Source: Cupriavidus nantongensis (GTDB lineage Bacteria > Pseudomonadota > Gammaproteobacteria > Burkholderiales > Burkholderiaceae). From it: a stretch of 64,000 bases of DNA. The stretch spans positions 3,933,642-3,997,641 of the forward strand of contig NZ_CP014844.1 in NCBI RefSeq assembly GCF_001598055.1, in the 5' to 3' direction. The notes under the pieces were generated by a model. It was not told the DNA's origin, ran no database searches, and worked only from the letters and a program-made list of their open reading frames with translations. The stretch's first letter is position 1. Each line of letters starts with the position of its first letter. Below are positions 19,016 through 31,420 of this stretch, piece by piece. Position numbers and translations under genes: made by a program.

Positions 19016-19723
19016 TTACGCCTTGCCGGTCAGCGCGGCCAGTTCCTGGGCCGTCAGCCAGCGCCATTCGCCTTCGGCCAGCGCCGGTTCCAGCTGCAGG
19101 CTGCCGATGGCGCTGCGATGCAGCGCGCTGACGTGGTTGCCCGCGGCCGCGACCATGCGCTTGACCTGGTGGTACTTGCCTTGCACCAGCGTCAGCCGCA
19201 GGCTGCGTTCGCCGGTGATCTCGCAGGCTTCCGCCGCGATCGGCGCCGGCTCGTCCAGCAGCTGCACGCCGCTGCGCAGCGCCTCGGCCTGCTCCGCAGT
19301 GACCGGCTCGGCGGTGGTCACTTCATAGACCTTGGGCACCTTGCGCTTGGGCGAGGTCTGGGCGTGGATGAACTGGCCATCGTCGGTCAGCAGCAGCAGG
19401 CCGGTGGTGTCGTGGTCGAGCCGCCCCACCGCCTGCACCTCGCGCTGGCGCAGCGGCACCGGCAGCAGGTTGTAGACGCTGGGGTGATGGCGCGGGCGCT
19501 GCGAGCATTCATAGCCGGCGGGCTTGTTCAGCATCAGGTAGGCCTTGGTGCAGGCCAGCCACTCCTCCCCATCGACGGTCAGGCGCAGGCCATCCACGTC
19601 GAATTGCGCGCGCGGGTCTTCGCACAGTTCGCCGTTGACCTCGACCAGCCCGGCGGCGATCAGGTCGCCGCAGTACCGGCGCGTGCCAAAGCCCTGGGAT
19701 TGAAGAATACGGTCGAGAGTCAT
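19016..19723 (-). CDS. rsuA: 16S rRNA pseudouridine synthase (RsuA family)
   Basis: The protein (about 235 aa) has an N-terminal S4 RNA-binding domain (TLDRILQSQGFGTRRYC) and a RsuA-type catalytic domain. The catalytic Asp lies in VGRLDHDTTGLLLLTDDG, and GKYHQVKRMVAAAGN is the conserved C-terminal motif. RsuA makes pseudouridine 516 in 16S rRNA. ATG 19723 begins the S4 domain. It is divergent from the photolyase gene over a 139-bp gap. Confidence 0.92.
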   Translation of the reverse strand: MTLDRILQSQGFGTRRYCGDLIAAGLVEVNGELCEDPRAQFDVDGLRLTVDGEEWLACTKAYLMLNKPAGYECSQRPRHHPSVYNLLPVPLRQREVQAVGRLDHDTTGLLLLTDDGQFIHAQTSPKRKVPKVYEVTTAEPVTAEQAEALRSGVQLLDEPAPIAAEACEITGERSLRLTLVQGKYHQVKRMVAAAGNHVSALHRSAIGSLQLEPALAEGEWRWLTAQELAALTGKA

Positions 19724-19862
19724 GAGCTTCTGCAGAGAATGGGATTGCGGACTGGCGGCCGGCGGCATGCCGGCGCGGTACCGCTATGTTAGGGTATCGG
19801 CGCGATCGATCCGGCGTTGCACAAGCCCAGCGCCGGCAAACCCGTCAGACAGGCAAGCGAAC

Positions 19863-21422
19863 ATGCAGGCAGCGGCCAACCCGGCTACGTCCCGGCCACC
19901 ATACCGGATCGGCAAGACCTTTGCGCGCGGGCTGGTCTGGTTCCGGCGCGACCTGCGCGCCACCGACCACGCGGCGCTGCATTATGCCCTGCGGCACTGC
20001 GCGCAGGTGTGGTGCGTGTTCGTGTTCGACCGCGACATCCTCGACCCGCTGCTCGCGCGCGGGCTGCGTGCCGACCGGCGGGTCGAATTCATCCGTGAAT
20101 CGCTGGTGGAACTCGCCGGGACACTGGCCGCGGCCGGCGGCGGCCTGATCGTGCTGCACGACCGCGCGCGGACCGCCATCCCCGGGCTGGCGCGCGCCCT
20201 GGACGCCGAGGCAGTCTTCGCCAACCACGACTACGAGCCCGCCGCGAACGCCCGCGACGAAGCGGTGCGCCAGGCGCTGTCGGAACAGGCCTGCGCGCTC
20301 TTTACCTTCAAGGACCAGGCGGTGTTCGAGCGCGACGAGATCCTGAACGGCCAGGGCAAGCCGTTCTCGGTGTTCACGCCGTACAAGAACGCCTGGCTCA
20401 GGAGCGTGGAGCCGTTCGACTTGCGCCCCTATCCCGTCGACCCGTACTTGCAGGCGCTGGCCCCGGTGCCAGCCGCATACCGCCAGCCCGTACCGACGCT
20501 CGCGCAGCTCGGATTCGACGCCAGCAACCTCGCCGAGATCGCAATGCCCACCGGCGCATCCGGTGCGCAGGTCTTGTTCGAGGAATTCACCGAGCGCATG
20601 GGGGACTACGGCCGCCGGCGCGACTACCCTGCCCTGCGCGGCCCCAGCTACCTGTCGGTGCACCTGCGCTTCGGCACCATCTCGATCCGCACGCTGGCGC
20701 GCGCCGCGCACGCAGCCGTGCTGCGCGGCGGCGCCGACAGCGCGGGCGCCGCGGTGTGGCTGTCGGAGCTGATCTGGCGCGATTTCTATTTCATGATCCT
20801 GCACCACCATCCGCGCGTCGCCGCCGGCGCGTCGTTCCACCCGGCCTATGACGCGATCCGCTGGCAGGATGGCGACACCGGCGAGCGCTATTTCCGCGCC
20901 TGGTGCGACGCCGCCACCGGCTATCCGCTGATCGACGCGGCGATGCTGCAGATCCGGCAAAGCGGCTATATGCACAACCGCCTGCGCATGGTCACGGCCA
21001 GCTTCCTGGTCAAGGACCTCGGCGTCGACTGGCGCCGCGGCGAGCAGTATTTTGCCGACCAGCTCAATGACTTCGACCTGGCCGCCAACAACGGCGGCTG
21101 GCAGTGGGCCGCGTCCACCGGCTGCGACGCGCAACCGTGGTTCCGCATCTTCAATCCGGTGACGCAATCGCAGAAGTTCGATCCGCAGGGCCGCTTTATC
21201 CGCAAATACCTGCCGCAACTGGCGGCGTTGCCGGACAAGTACCTGCACGCGCCGTGGACCGCGCCGGAAGCCGTGCTGGCCGAGGCGGGCGTGCGCCTGG
21301 GCGACAACTACCCGCGCCCGATGGTGCAGCACGACGTGGCGCGCCAGCAAACGCTGCGGCGCTATGAAGCGGTAAAGCAGGTGGTGAAGCAGGAAGTGAA
21401 GGACGCCGGCGCGGAGGACTGA
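19863..21422 (+). CDS. phrB: Deoxyribodipyrimidine photolyase
   Basis: This FAD-dependent DNA repair enzyme (519 aa) splits UV-induced cyclobutane pyrimidine dimers using light. The N-terminal antenna domain starts RGLVWFRRDLRATDHAAL. FAD-domain landmarks are RGPSYLSVHLRFGTIS, VWLSELIWRDFYFMIL, GYPLIDAAMLQIRQSGYMHN, RMVTASFLVKDLGVDWRRGE and DLAANNGGWQWAASTGCDA. ATG 19863 was chosen since the longer frame upstream has no family similarity. The C-terminal 20 residues are rich in Val/Lys and probably disordered. It is a class I CPD photolyase by these motifs. Confidence 0.96.
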   Translation: MQAAANPATSRPPYRIGKTFARGLVWFRRDLRATDHAALHYALRHCAQVWCVFVFDRDILDPLLARGLRADRRVEFIRESLVELAGTLAAAGGGLIVLHDRARTAIPGLARALDAEAVFANHDYEPAANARDEAVRQALSEQACALFTFKDQAVFERDEILNGQGKPFSVFTPYKNAWLRSVEPFDLRPYPVDPYLQALAPVPAAYRQPVPTLAQLGFDASNLAEIAMPTGASGAQVLFEEFTERMGDYGRRRDYPALRGPSYLSVHLRFGTISIRTLARAAHAAVLRGGADSAGAAVWLSELIWRDFYFMILHHHPRVAAGASFHPAYDAIRWQDGDTGERYFRAWCDAATGYPLIDAAMLQIRQSGYMHNRLRMVTASFLVKDLGVDWRRGEQYFADQLNDFDLAANNGGWQWAASTGCDAQPWFRIFNPVTQSQKFDPQGRFIRKYLPQLAALPDKYLHAPWTAPEAVLAEAGVRLGDNYPRPMVQHDVARQQTLRRYEAVKQVVKQEVKDAGAED

Positions 21423-21443
21423 ACGCGCCGGCCGCCGTGCCGC

Positions 21444-22634
21444 TCAGGCTGCCAGCATCGCGCTTTCGCGATAGTGGCGCTGCGCATCTTCGAAGCGTTC
21501 GGTTTCCTCGAACAGCCGCGCCAGCGCCAGGTGCGTGCGCACGCGCAGGCGGCGCTGCTGGTCGGGATCCGCATACTTGAGCGCGCGCTCGAAGCTGGAC
21601 TGGGCCTTGCCCCACAGCTTCTCGCCCAGGCACAGCACCCCCAGCGTGTAGTACAGGTCGGCATCGGCGGGATGCGCGGCCAGCCATTTCTCGGCCTGCT
21701 GGATCTGCGGCAGCGCATGGCCCGGCACGGCGCAATCGGCATAGCGCAGCACCAGGCGGCTGTCCCAGTTGACCTTGAGCGCGTCTTCGATGATGCGGCG
21801 GGCCTCGTTCTGCCGGCCCAGCGCAGCGAAATAGCGCGCCGCCGGTTCGGCGATGCGGGTGGCGCGGCGCTCGTCGGCGGACAGCGAGCGCCAGAACTCC
21901 GACAACGCGTCGGCATCGTGGCGGCGCTCTTCCAGCATGGCTTCGACCGCCATCTGCTTGAGCCGCAGCGCCAGCACCGGATGCAGCGCGTTGCGCTTTT
22001 CCAGCGAGCGCGCCAGGCGCAGCACCTCGGACCAGTTCTTCAGGTGCTGGTGCGCGCGCAGCGCGATGCGCTGCACGTGGATCTGGCGCGCGCCCTGCGA
22101 TTGCAGCTGGGCGATGGTTTCGAGCGCGCCGTCGGCATCGCGGGCATCGACCAGCAGCTCGGCCATCGACACCAGTCGCGCCTGCTCGCGCTCGGGGTCG
22201 GTCACCTGCGCCATCCAGGCGTCGCGCCGCTCGGTTTCCTGCATGCGGTGGGCGGCGCGCGCGCCGATCAGCGCGGCGGTCTGGGCCTGGTCTTCCCACG
22301 ACTGGGCCTCGCGCGCGGCGCGCTCGGCGCGGGCGAAACGGCCGGCGAACAGGTTCTCGATCGACTCGCGCAGTGCCGCCTGGGCCTTGCTCATGCGGCT
22401 GCGCTCGCGGTAGGCGGCGGCGCGGCGCGGCATCTCGGCCAGATGGCGGATGGTGGACATCACCGTCCACACCACGAAGAAAATCAGCAGCAGCAGCGCC
22501 AGCGCCAGGTTCAGCGACAGCTCGACCCGGTACGGCGGATAGAACAGCACCACATTGCTGTGGTTGAACTGCGTGAACAGGGCCAGCCCGACGGCGCCGC
22601 CAAACAGGACCGCAACCCAGAACAGAAGGCGCAT
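21444..22634 (-). CDS. hemY: HemY-like TPR membrane protein
   Basis: This inner-membrane protein (396 aa) has two N-terminal hydrophobic segments (about 2-22 and 42-62) followed by a long helical TPR-like domain in the cytosol or periplasm. N-terminal features are FNHSNVVLFYPPYRVELSLN and the adjoining LAxxPRRAxxYRxRxR region typical of proteobacterial HemY_N. It follows hemDX by 4 nt. This HemY is not the Bacillus protoporphyrinogen oxidase; its part in haem synthesis is inferred from genetics in other bacteria. Confidence 0.92.
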   Translation of the reverse strand: MRLLFWVAVLFGGAVGLALFTQFNHSNVVLFYPPYRVELSLNLALALLLLIFFVVWTVMSTIRHLAEMPRRAAAYRERSRMSKAQAALRESIENLFAGRFARAERAAREAQSWEDQAQTAALIGARAAHRMQETERRDAWMAQVTDPEREQARLVSMAELLVDARDADGALETIAQLQSQGARQIHVQRIALRAHQHLKNWSEVLRLARSLEKRNALHPVLALRLKQMAVEAMLEERRHDADALSEFWRSLSADERRATRIAEPAARYFAALGRQNEARRIIEDALKVNWDSRLVLRYADCAVPGHALPQIQQAEKWLAAHPADADLYYTLGVLCLGEKLWGKAQSSFERALKYADPDQQRRLRVRTHLALARLFEETERFEDAQRHYRESAMLAA

Positions 22635-22638
22635 GGGC

Positions 22639-24774
22639 TTACTCCTTCTTCAGGGCCTGCAGCGCGCCCAGGCTTTCGGCCATGGTCGGCAGCTGCACCG
22701 AGACCGCGCCGGCCTGGGCCTGGCGCAGCAGCGTCAGCACGCCCTGCACGCGGCGCGACTTGGTATCGAAATAGCGGCCGATCATCGCCTGCGCCGCGGC
22801 CAGGTCGTTGCGGAACACGGGCTCGTTGCGCGACAGCAGCGCCAGGCGCGCATTGAGCAGGCGCAGCTTGACGTTCTCGCGCAGGAACCAGCCCTGGTCG
22901 CCCGACAGCAGCAGCGCCTCGGCATCGTCGACCTTGCGGATGCGGATCACCTGCGCCAGTTCTTCGCGCAGGTAGTCCCAGAAGCGGGTGAACCAGCCCG
23001 GGCCGGTGCCGCCGGCGGCGGCCGGCGCGCTGGCGCCATTGCCGTTATTGGCGGCGGCGCCCTTGCGGGCATCGGCCTCGCTGCGCTCGAGCATGCGCTC
23101 GCTCGACAGCAGCGGCAGCGCGTCGACCTGGTTGATGGCTTCGTCCAGCTTGATCGCGGCGCCGGTCAGGTCGGTGTCGGGCACCGCCTTCATGCGCGCC
23201 ACGTCGCGCGCGATGGCCCGCCGCAGCAGGTTGTATTGCGGCTTGTCGGTGCGCGCCAGGCGGGCGTCTGCGCTCTGCAGCGCGGCCAGCGCGACCTGCA
23301 CGTTGCCGGTCAGCTGCAACTGCTGGCCGGCGCTGGTCAGCAATTGCTGGATCTCGGCGATTTCCCAGTCGTCGCGGTTGCGCATCAGGTCCTGGTAGAC
23401 CTGCTCCAGCGCCACCTGCTTGTCGCGGGTCTCGCCGACCTGGTTCTCGAGCGCGCCGACCTTGGCCTGCAGTTCCTTGACGGTGTCCTGCGCGTTGCGC
23501 GTCAGCACGCGCGACTCCTGCACCAGCGCGTCGTTGCTTTGCTGGCGCCGCGCCAGCTCGCCGGTCAGGTGGTCGACCCGCTGCTGCAGCCACCAGAAGC
23601 CGCCGGCGGTCGCTACCACCAGCACGGCGACCAGCGCCCATAGCGCGGCGGAGCGGCGCCCGGCGGGACGGGCAGCGCCGGCGTGGCCGGCGCCTTGCGG
23701 CGGCACCGCTTGCGCGGACTGCGCCGTGTGGACAGAGGCCGCGCCGGGCGGCGGCGTAGCGGAGGAGGACGTGGTTTCTTGCGTCACGCGTTCGACCTTC
23801 GTTGACATGGCAGGGACTGCGGCAGGCGCGCTGGCGGCCGGCGGCGTTGCTTCAACCGGCTTCGCGGCCGCCGGTGCGGACGGCGCCGGCAGGCTCGATG
23901 GCGCAGGACCAGCATAGGCATCGGCCCACTGCAGGCACGCCGCCAGCAGGCCGGCATCGCCGGGCGCGGCGCGCTGGATATGGGCGAAGCCCAGCGCCAG
24001 CGCCTGTTCGGCGATTCTCGCATGGGGCGCGATGCACTGCACCTGCCGCAGGGAAGCGTCTTCCTGGGGCGACAGATGCTGCCGTGCCAGCACGTCGAGG
24101 TTGCGTACCGCCTCGGAACTGGTTAGCAGCCAGGCGTGCGGGGCGGCGCCGGGACGCAGGTGGTCGCGCACGGCCTGCCATTGCATCGCAGTCGGTTCCG
24201 GCAGCGTGCGCTGGTAGGCCTCGACGGCTTCGACCTGGGCGCTGGCCTCGCGCAGGCGGTCGCCGAGCCAGTCGCGCCCGCCGTTGCCGCGGATGATCAG
24301 CACCGGCTTGCCGGCCAGCGCGGCGGCATCGAGCTGGGCCCACAGCGCTTCGGAATCGAAGCGCAGCGCCTCGGCATCGGGCACCGTATCGTCATGGCTA
24401 GTCCCGTTGGCGTGTGCGCCGGCGGGCGCGATCACGCGATACGCCGGTGCGGCGATGCCGCGCTCGGCCAGCGCGGTGACGCTGGCCGGACCCACCACCG
24501 CTACCGGGACCTGTACCGGCCAGCGCGCCACGGCCGCGCCCTGCACGCCGGCGAGCGCGTCCAGCGCAAAGGCGATCGCATTGGGACTGACGAACACCAC
24601 CAGCGCGAAGGTGTCCAGCCGCGCCAGCGCCGCGCGCAGCGGCGCATCGTCAGCGGCCGGGCCGATCGCCAGCAGCGGGAAGCTGAGTACATCCAGACCG
24701 GCGCCCTGCAGGGCCTCGGTCAGTTGCCGGGACTGCCCGGCGGGTCGTGTGACAACGACGGTCGGGCGGGGCAT
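22639..24774 (-). CDS. hemDX: HemD-HemX fusion (uroporphyrinogen-III synthase with membrane HemX domain)
   Basis: This is a 711-aa two-part protein. Residues 1-280 are uroporphyrinogen-III synthase, which closes and inverts the tetrapyrrole ring (VVVTRPAGQSRQLTEAL, VFVSPNAIAFAL, LLTSSEAVRNL). An Ala/Pro/Ser-rich linker spans about 285-370. A single membrane helix lies near 375-396, then a coiled coil (about 397-470) and the HemX domain to the end. The fusion is common in Burkholderiales; in enterobacteria hemD and hemX are separate. It lies 9 nt after hemC and just before hemY, so the three form an operon. The HemX function is not settled. Confidence 0.94.
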   Translation of the reverse strand: MPRPTVVVTRPAGQSRQLTEALQGAGLDVLSFPLLAIGPAADDAPLRAALARLDTFALVVFVSPNAIAFALDALAGVQGAAVARWPVQVPVAVVGPASVTALAERGIAAPAYRVIAPAGAHANGTSHDDTVPDAEALRFDSEALWAQLDAAALAGKPVLIIRGNGGRDWLGDRLREASAQVEAVEAYQRTLPEPTAMQWQAVRDHLRPGAAPHAWLLTSSEAVRNLDVLARQHLSPQEDASLRQVQCIAPHARIAEQALALGFAHIQRAAPGDAGLLAACLQWADAYAGPAPSSLPAPSAPAAAKPVEATPPAASAPAAVPAMSTKVERVTQETTSSSATPPPGAASVHTAQSAQAVPPQGAGHAGAARPAGRRSAALWALVAVLVVATAGGFWWLQQRVDHLTGELARRQQSNDALVQESRVLTRNAQDTVKELQAKVGALENQVGETRDKQVALEQVYQDLMRNRDDWEIAEIQQLLTSAGQQLQLTGNVQVALAALQSADARLARTDKPQYNLLRRAIARDVARMKAVPDTDLTGAAIKLDEAINQVDALPLLSSERMLERSEADARKGAAANNGNGASAPAAAGGTGPGWFTRFWDYLREELAQVIRIRKVDDAEALLLSGDQGWFLRENVKLRLLNARLALLSRNEPVFRNDLAAAQAMIGRYFDTKSRRVQGVLTLLRQAQAGAVSVQLPTMAESLGALQALKKE

Positions 24775-24783
24775 CGGGCAGCC

Positions 24784-25794
24784 TCAGGCGGGAGATGGGG
24801 AAGCAGCGTCGCCCGAATCGGCCAGCGCGGCTAGGATCGACTCGGCGCCCTGCGCCAGCAGGTCGCTGGCGCAAGCGTGGCCCAGCGCTTCGGCGGCAGC
24901 CAGGTCGGCGGCCGGCCCGGCGGCCGCGGCGCGGATGGCGCGGCTGCCGTCGGGCAAGGCGACGAAGGCTTCCAGCCGCAGCTGGTCGACGTCCCAGCGC
25001 GCGTGCGCCGCCAGCGGGACCTGGCAGGAGCCACCCAGCCGGCGCGAGACGGCGCGCTCGGCGGTCACCGCCAGCGCGGTCGGCTGGTGGCTCAGCGGCG
25101 CCAGCCATTCGGCCAGTTCCGGGCGGGTGGAAAGGGTCTCGATCCCCAGCGCGCCCTGCCCCGCGGCCGGCAGCGATGCCTCGAGCGGGATCAGCGCGCG
25201 GATGCGCTCGCCCAGCCCGAGCCGCTTCAGGCCCGCGGCGGCCAGGATGATGGCGCCATATTCGCCGCGGTCGAGCTTGCCCAGCCGCGTGTCGAGGTTG
25301 CCGCGCAGCGGCTTGACCACCAGGTGCGGGTAGCGGCTGCGCAGCGCGGCCTCGCGGCGCAGGCTGGAAGTGCCGACCACGGTGCCGGCCGGCATCTCGT
25401 CGAGCGACGCAAAAGCGGACGACACCAGCGCGTCGCGCGGATCCTCGCGTTCCATCACCGCGGCCAGGGTGAAGCCCGGCGGCAGCTCCATCGGCACATC
25501 CTTGAGGGAATGCACCGCGAGGTCGGCCCGGCCTTCGTCCATCGCGAACTCCAGTTCTTTGACAAACAGACCCTTGCCGCCGACTTTCGACAGCGTACGG
25601 TCTAGAATCTGGTCTCCGCGCGTGGTCATGCCAAGAATGGACACGTCGCACGCGGGATAGTATTGTTGCAATGCAGCACGCACATGTTCTGCCTGCCACA
25701 GCGCCAGACGGCTCTCTCGGGAGGCAATGACGAGCTTTTGCGGAAGGTTGCGAGACACGACAGCGGTAGCGGAAGACGGGGTGGCGGACGACAT
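24784..25794 (-). CDS. hemC: Porphobilinogen deaminase (hydroxymethylbilane synthase)
   Basis: HemC polymerises four porphobilinogens into hydroxymethylbilane, the substrate of HemD encoded next to it. The 336-aa protein has the N-terminal [16 protein letters not shown], the active-site segment [20 protein letters not shown], RRxAxLxxR-type residues ([14 protein letters not shown]), and the dipyrromethane cofactor Cys in [15 protein letters not shown]. The gene is divergent from ppc over 74 bp. Its first 15 residues are Ser/Ala-rich and precede the conserved domain. Confidence 0.97.
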   Translation of the reverse strand: MSSATPSSATAVVSRNLPQKLVIASRESRLALWQAEHVRAALQQYYPACDVSILGMTTRGDQILDRTLSKVGGKGLFVKELEFAMDEGRADLAVHSLKDVPMELPPGFTLAAVMEREDPRDALVSSAFASLDEMPAGTVVGTSSLRREAALRSRYPHLVVKPLRGNLDTRLGKLDRGEYGAIILAAAGLKRLGLGERIRALIPLEASLPAAGQGALGIETLSTRPELAEWLAPLSHQPTALAVTAERAVSRRLGGSCQVPLAAHARWDVDQLRLEAFVALPDGSRAIRAAAAGPAADLAAAEALGHACASDLLAQGAESILAALADSGDAASPSPA

Positions 25795-25868
25795 GCGTCA
25801 ATGGTAGCACGCGCCCCAATCGCCCCTCCGCACCATTAGATAAGCTTAGAGAAGCAAGAGGAGATTGC

Positions 25869-28925
<3,057 letters not shown>

Positions 28926-29004
28926 CAGGCCAACCCAGCCTCGGCCAAAAAGAGCGGTTTTGGATGCTCCAAAGCCGCCCGACCTGGCCCAAGCAAGGTA
29001 TTCT

Positions 29005-29152
29005 CCCTCTCCCCTCACGGGGAGAGGGCCGGGGTGAGGGGCGGTTTGATTAGGAACCCCATCAAGCAAGGCCAACGGTGTTAACCCACCGGCCTCAGCC
29101 TTTGACGCTCCTGCCCTCACCCCCTGCCCCTCTCCCGCGCGCGGGAGAGGGG
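29005..29152. repeat. Pair of inverted REP-like palindromic repeats
   Basis: Two related palindromes face each other in the 258-bp gap after ppc. The left one (29005-29028) has perfect 10-bp arms CCCTCTCCCC and GGGGAGAGGG with a 4-nt loop, followed by GGGGTGAGGG (29031-29040). The right one (29127-29152) is a perfect 26-bp palindrome with half-site CCCCTCTCCCGCG, preceded by CCCTCACCCC (29114-29123), the exact complement of the left flank. The arrangement is that of a BIME-like REP pair. A related hairpin recurs at 56949-56973. Confidence 0.85.
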
Positions 29153-29183
29153 AGCAAACCCCTGGCAAGATTCGACAGCCGCC

Positions 29184-29795
29184 TCACCCCACAAACGCCC
29201 CCGGAACCGGATCTTCACCCAGCGCGTGCAGCAGCACCGCCCAGTGCATCGCCTCGTCGCCAAGGATGCTGCCGGCCGCGCGCGTCAGCTCGCGGTTGTA
29301 GAAGTTCGGCAGCACGCCCAGGTAAGCTGAAGTGGCGCCCTTCTCGAGCCCGGCCGCAAAGCGCAGCACGTCGGCCTGCGTCTTCAGCTTGTCGGTCGGA
29401 AACTCATACGCTGACGCCTTCTTTGCCACCACCGGCGTGCCGCCCAGTTTTGACACCGTCCCCGCCAGCACCTGCGCATGCGCCTTGTGGTGGTCCTGGA
29501 ACTTGACCGCGGTGGCCAGCACCGGTTTCTGCAGCAGCCCGCTTTCGGCGCCGACCTGGTAGGCCGCGATCGCCTGGTATTCCAGCCCCAGCGCGGTGTT
29601 GAGGATATTGATGTCGTCCTTGGTACTGCCCGATTGCGTCTGCGCCCACGCCGGCATCGATTCGCCGAGCGTGATGACGGCCAGCGAGCCCAGCGCGAAC
29701 AGGCCGGGCGCCTTGAGCAGCCCGCGCCGGCGCGCGTCCGGCAGGGTGACGATGGTGCCGGGCTCGCGCGCCGGCGTCTGTGACATGCGGTCCAT
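29184..29795 (-). CDS. Ferritin-like domain secreted protein
   Basis: This 203-aa protein has an N-terminal export signal with adjacent arginines and a hydrophobic stretch (RRRGLLKAPGLFALGSLAV, then a possible AWA cleavage site), suggesting Tat export. The mature part is a four-helix ferritin-like fold. Helix motifs with candidate metal ligands are LGLEYQAIAAYQVG, FQDHHKAHAQVL, LEKGATSAYLG and DEAMHWAVLLHALG. Related proteins are often annotated Ferritin_2 or desiccation-related. Whether it binds iron or acts on peroxide is not known. It is divergent from an ECF sigma/anti-sigma pair across 144 bp, which suggests the sigma factor may control it. Confidence 0.82.
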   Translation of the reverse strand: MDRMSQTPAREPGTIVTLPDARRRGLLKAPGLFALGSLAVITLGESMPAWAQTQSGSTKDDINILNTALGLEYQAIAAYQVGAESGLLQKPVLATAVKFQDHHKAHAQVLAGTVSKLGGTPVVAKKASAYEFPTDKLKTQADVLRFAAGLEKGATSAYLGVLPNFYNRELTRAAGSILGDEAMHWAVLLHALGEDPVPGAFVG

Positions 29796-29939
29796 GGTGT
29801 GCTCCTGTGAGGGATGACAACGTGGCGCCCCTGGGACGGGGTGCCTGGCTTGCGCCTGTCAGCATCTACGCAGACGCCGCGCGTTTGGATGCAGCGCTAC
29901 CTATAATCCGGCAAAGCCTCCTTGCAAGGACCCGTCCCG

Positions 29940-30539
29940 GTGCCGCCCTCCCCGCAGCCGTCCTATGCCGCGCCCGCCAGCCCCGACCGGCTGGAGGAGC
30001 TGCTGCAGGCCGTCGCCGTCGGCGAGCGCCAGGCACTGCGCGCAATATACGACCTCACCGCGACGAAACTGTTTGGCCTTGCGCTGCGTATTACCGGCAG
30101 GCGCGATTGGGCGGAGGATGTCGTGCAGGAGAGCTTTGTCAGCATCTGGCACCACGCCGGCGACTACCGGCCGGAGCTGGCCGCGCCGATGACGTGGATG
30201 ACCGCGATCGTGCGCAACCGCGCGCTCGACTGCCTGCGCCGCGCGGCGGCGGCGCGCGTGCCGCAGACCGCCGAACTGGACGAAGACCTTGGCGCATGGC
30301 TGGCCGACGACGCCGCAGGACCGGCCGAACTGGCGGAGGCCAGCCAGCAGGCGCGCGCGCTCAACCGCTGCCTGCAGCGGCTGGAGCAGCCCCAGCGCCA
30401 GGCGATCATGCTGGCCTACCTGCAGGACCTGAGCCACGCCGAGCTGGCCGAGCGCCTGCGCGCGCCGCTGGGCACGGTCAAGTCCTGGATCCGGCGCGGG
30501 CTGGAGCGGCTGCGCAGCTGCATGGAGGGCATGGCATGA
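29940..30539 (+). CDS. ECF-type RNA polymerase sigma factor
   Basis: This sigma-70 family factor (199 aa) has only regions 2 and 4. Region 2 shows LTATKLFGLALRITGRRDWA and DVVQESFVSIWHHAGDY with PMTWMTAIVRNRALDCLRR. Region 4 has LSHAELAERLRAPLGTVKSW followed by IRRGLERLRSC, a helix-turn-helix. GTG 29940 is taken as the start because AAGGA lies at 29926-29930, 9 nt away. A TTG at 29922 is also open. Its stop overlaps the anti-sigma ATG (ATGA). A perfect TATAAT at 29902-29907 upstream lacks a matching -35. Confidence 0.93.
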   Translation: MPPSPQPSYAAPASPDRLEELLQAVAVGERQALRAIYDLTATKLFGLALRITGRRDWAEDVVQESFVSIWHHAGDYRPELAAPMTWMTAIVRNRALDCLRRAAAARVPQTAELDEDLGAWLADDAAGPAELAEASQQARALNRCLQRLEQPQRQAIMLAYLQDLSHAELAERLRAPLGTVKSWIRRGLERLRSCMEGMA

Positions 30540-31288
30540 AGCTGGCCAGCCATCCCGACCTGCTCGACCGGATCGCCGCCCAGTACGCGCTGGGCGTGCT
30601 GCGCGGCGGCGCGCGCCGGCGCCTGGAGCGGCTGGCGCATGAAGAGCCGGCGGTGCGCGCGGCGATCCACCGCTGGCAGGCGCGCCTTGCCGGCGTGGCC
30701 GAATTGCAGGCGGCCGCCGAGCCGGTCGACAAGGTCTGGTGCGGGATCGAGGAACGGCTTGGCTGGAAGGCGGCGGAGGATCGCAGTCCTTCCGGGGCAG
30801 CCCGCGCCCCTGCCCCTGGCGCCGGCAGCTGGTGGCAACGCCTGTGGATGGCGCCGGTATTCTGGCGCGGCGCCGCGGCGGCGATGGCGGTGGTGGCGGT
30901 GCTGGCCATCGGCATCGGCATGCAGCTGGCGGGCCAGCGCGACGCGGCGCCCGCCGACGTCATCGCCGTGCTCAACGACGACCGCGCGCAGCCGGCCATG
31001 CTGGTGTCCTGGGACGCCCTCAGCGGCGATCTTGTGGTGCGCCGGCTGGATCACCTGAAGCTGGAAGACCAGCAGGTGTTGCAGCTGTGGGCGCTGCCGG
31101 AACGCGGCAAGCCGCAGTCCCTGGGCCTGATCGGCCGCGTGCCGCAAGCGCGGCTGGCGCTGGCGCAGCCGCCGACGGCGGTGCCGGCGCTGGCGGTCAG
31201 CATCGAACCGGCCGGCGGCTCGACCAATGCCGAGGGGCCCAGCGGTCCGGTGGTGTTCAAGGGGCCCGTGATCCACAGCCGGCCCTGA
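30536..31288 (+). CDS. Anti-sigma factor, RskA family
   Basis: This single-pass membrane protein of 250 aa is predicted to bind and hold the upstream ECF sigma factor. The N-terminal cytoplasmic domain starts HPDLLDRIAAQYALGVLRGG and lacks the zinc-binding H-x3-C-x2-C motif. A membrane helix lies at about 105-127 (RGAAAAMAVVAVLAIGIGM). The periplasmic RskA domain contains LVVRRLDHLKLEDQQVLQLW and ALAVSIEPAGGSTNAEGPSG. The 4-nt overlap with the sigma gene supports a paired function. The signal it senses is unknown. Confidence 0.9.
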   Translation: MKLASHPDLLDRIAAQYALGVLRGGARRRLERLAHEEPAVRAAIHRWQARLAGVAELQAAAEPVDKVWCGIEERLGWKAAEDRSPSGAARAPAPGAGSWWQRLWMAPVFWRGAAAAMAVVAVLAIGIGMQLAGQRDAAPADVIAVLNDDRAQPAMLVSWDALSGDLVVRRLDHLKLEDQQVLQLWALPERGKPQSLGLIGRVPQARLALAQPPTAVPALAVSIEPAGGSTNAEGPSGPVVFKGPVIHSRP

Positions 31289-31420
31289 GCACCGCCCCGC
31301 CGTCGCGGCCCGCACCGCCAGCGTGCCGCCGGGCGATATAATCGCCGTTTCCCAATTTTTCGCGCCCGCCGCCGTCCGCACGCCGGCCGCCTGCCGCGCG
31401 AGCCACTGCAGCCGACGTCC

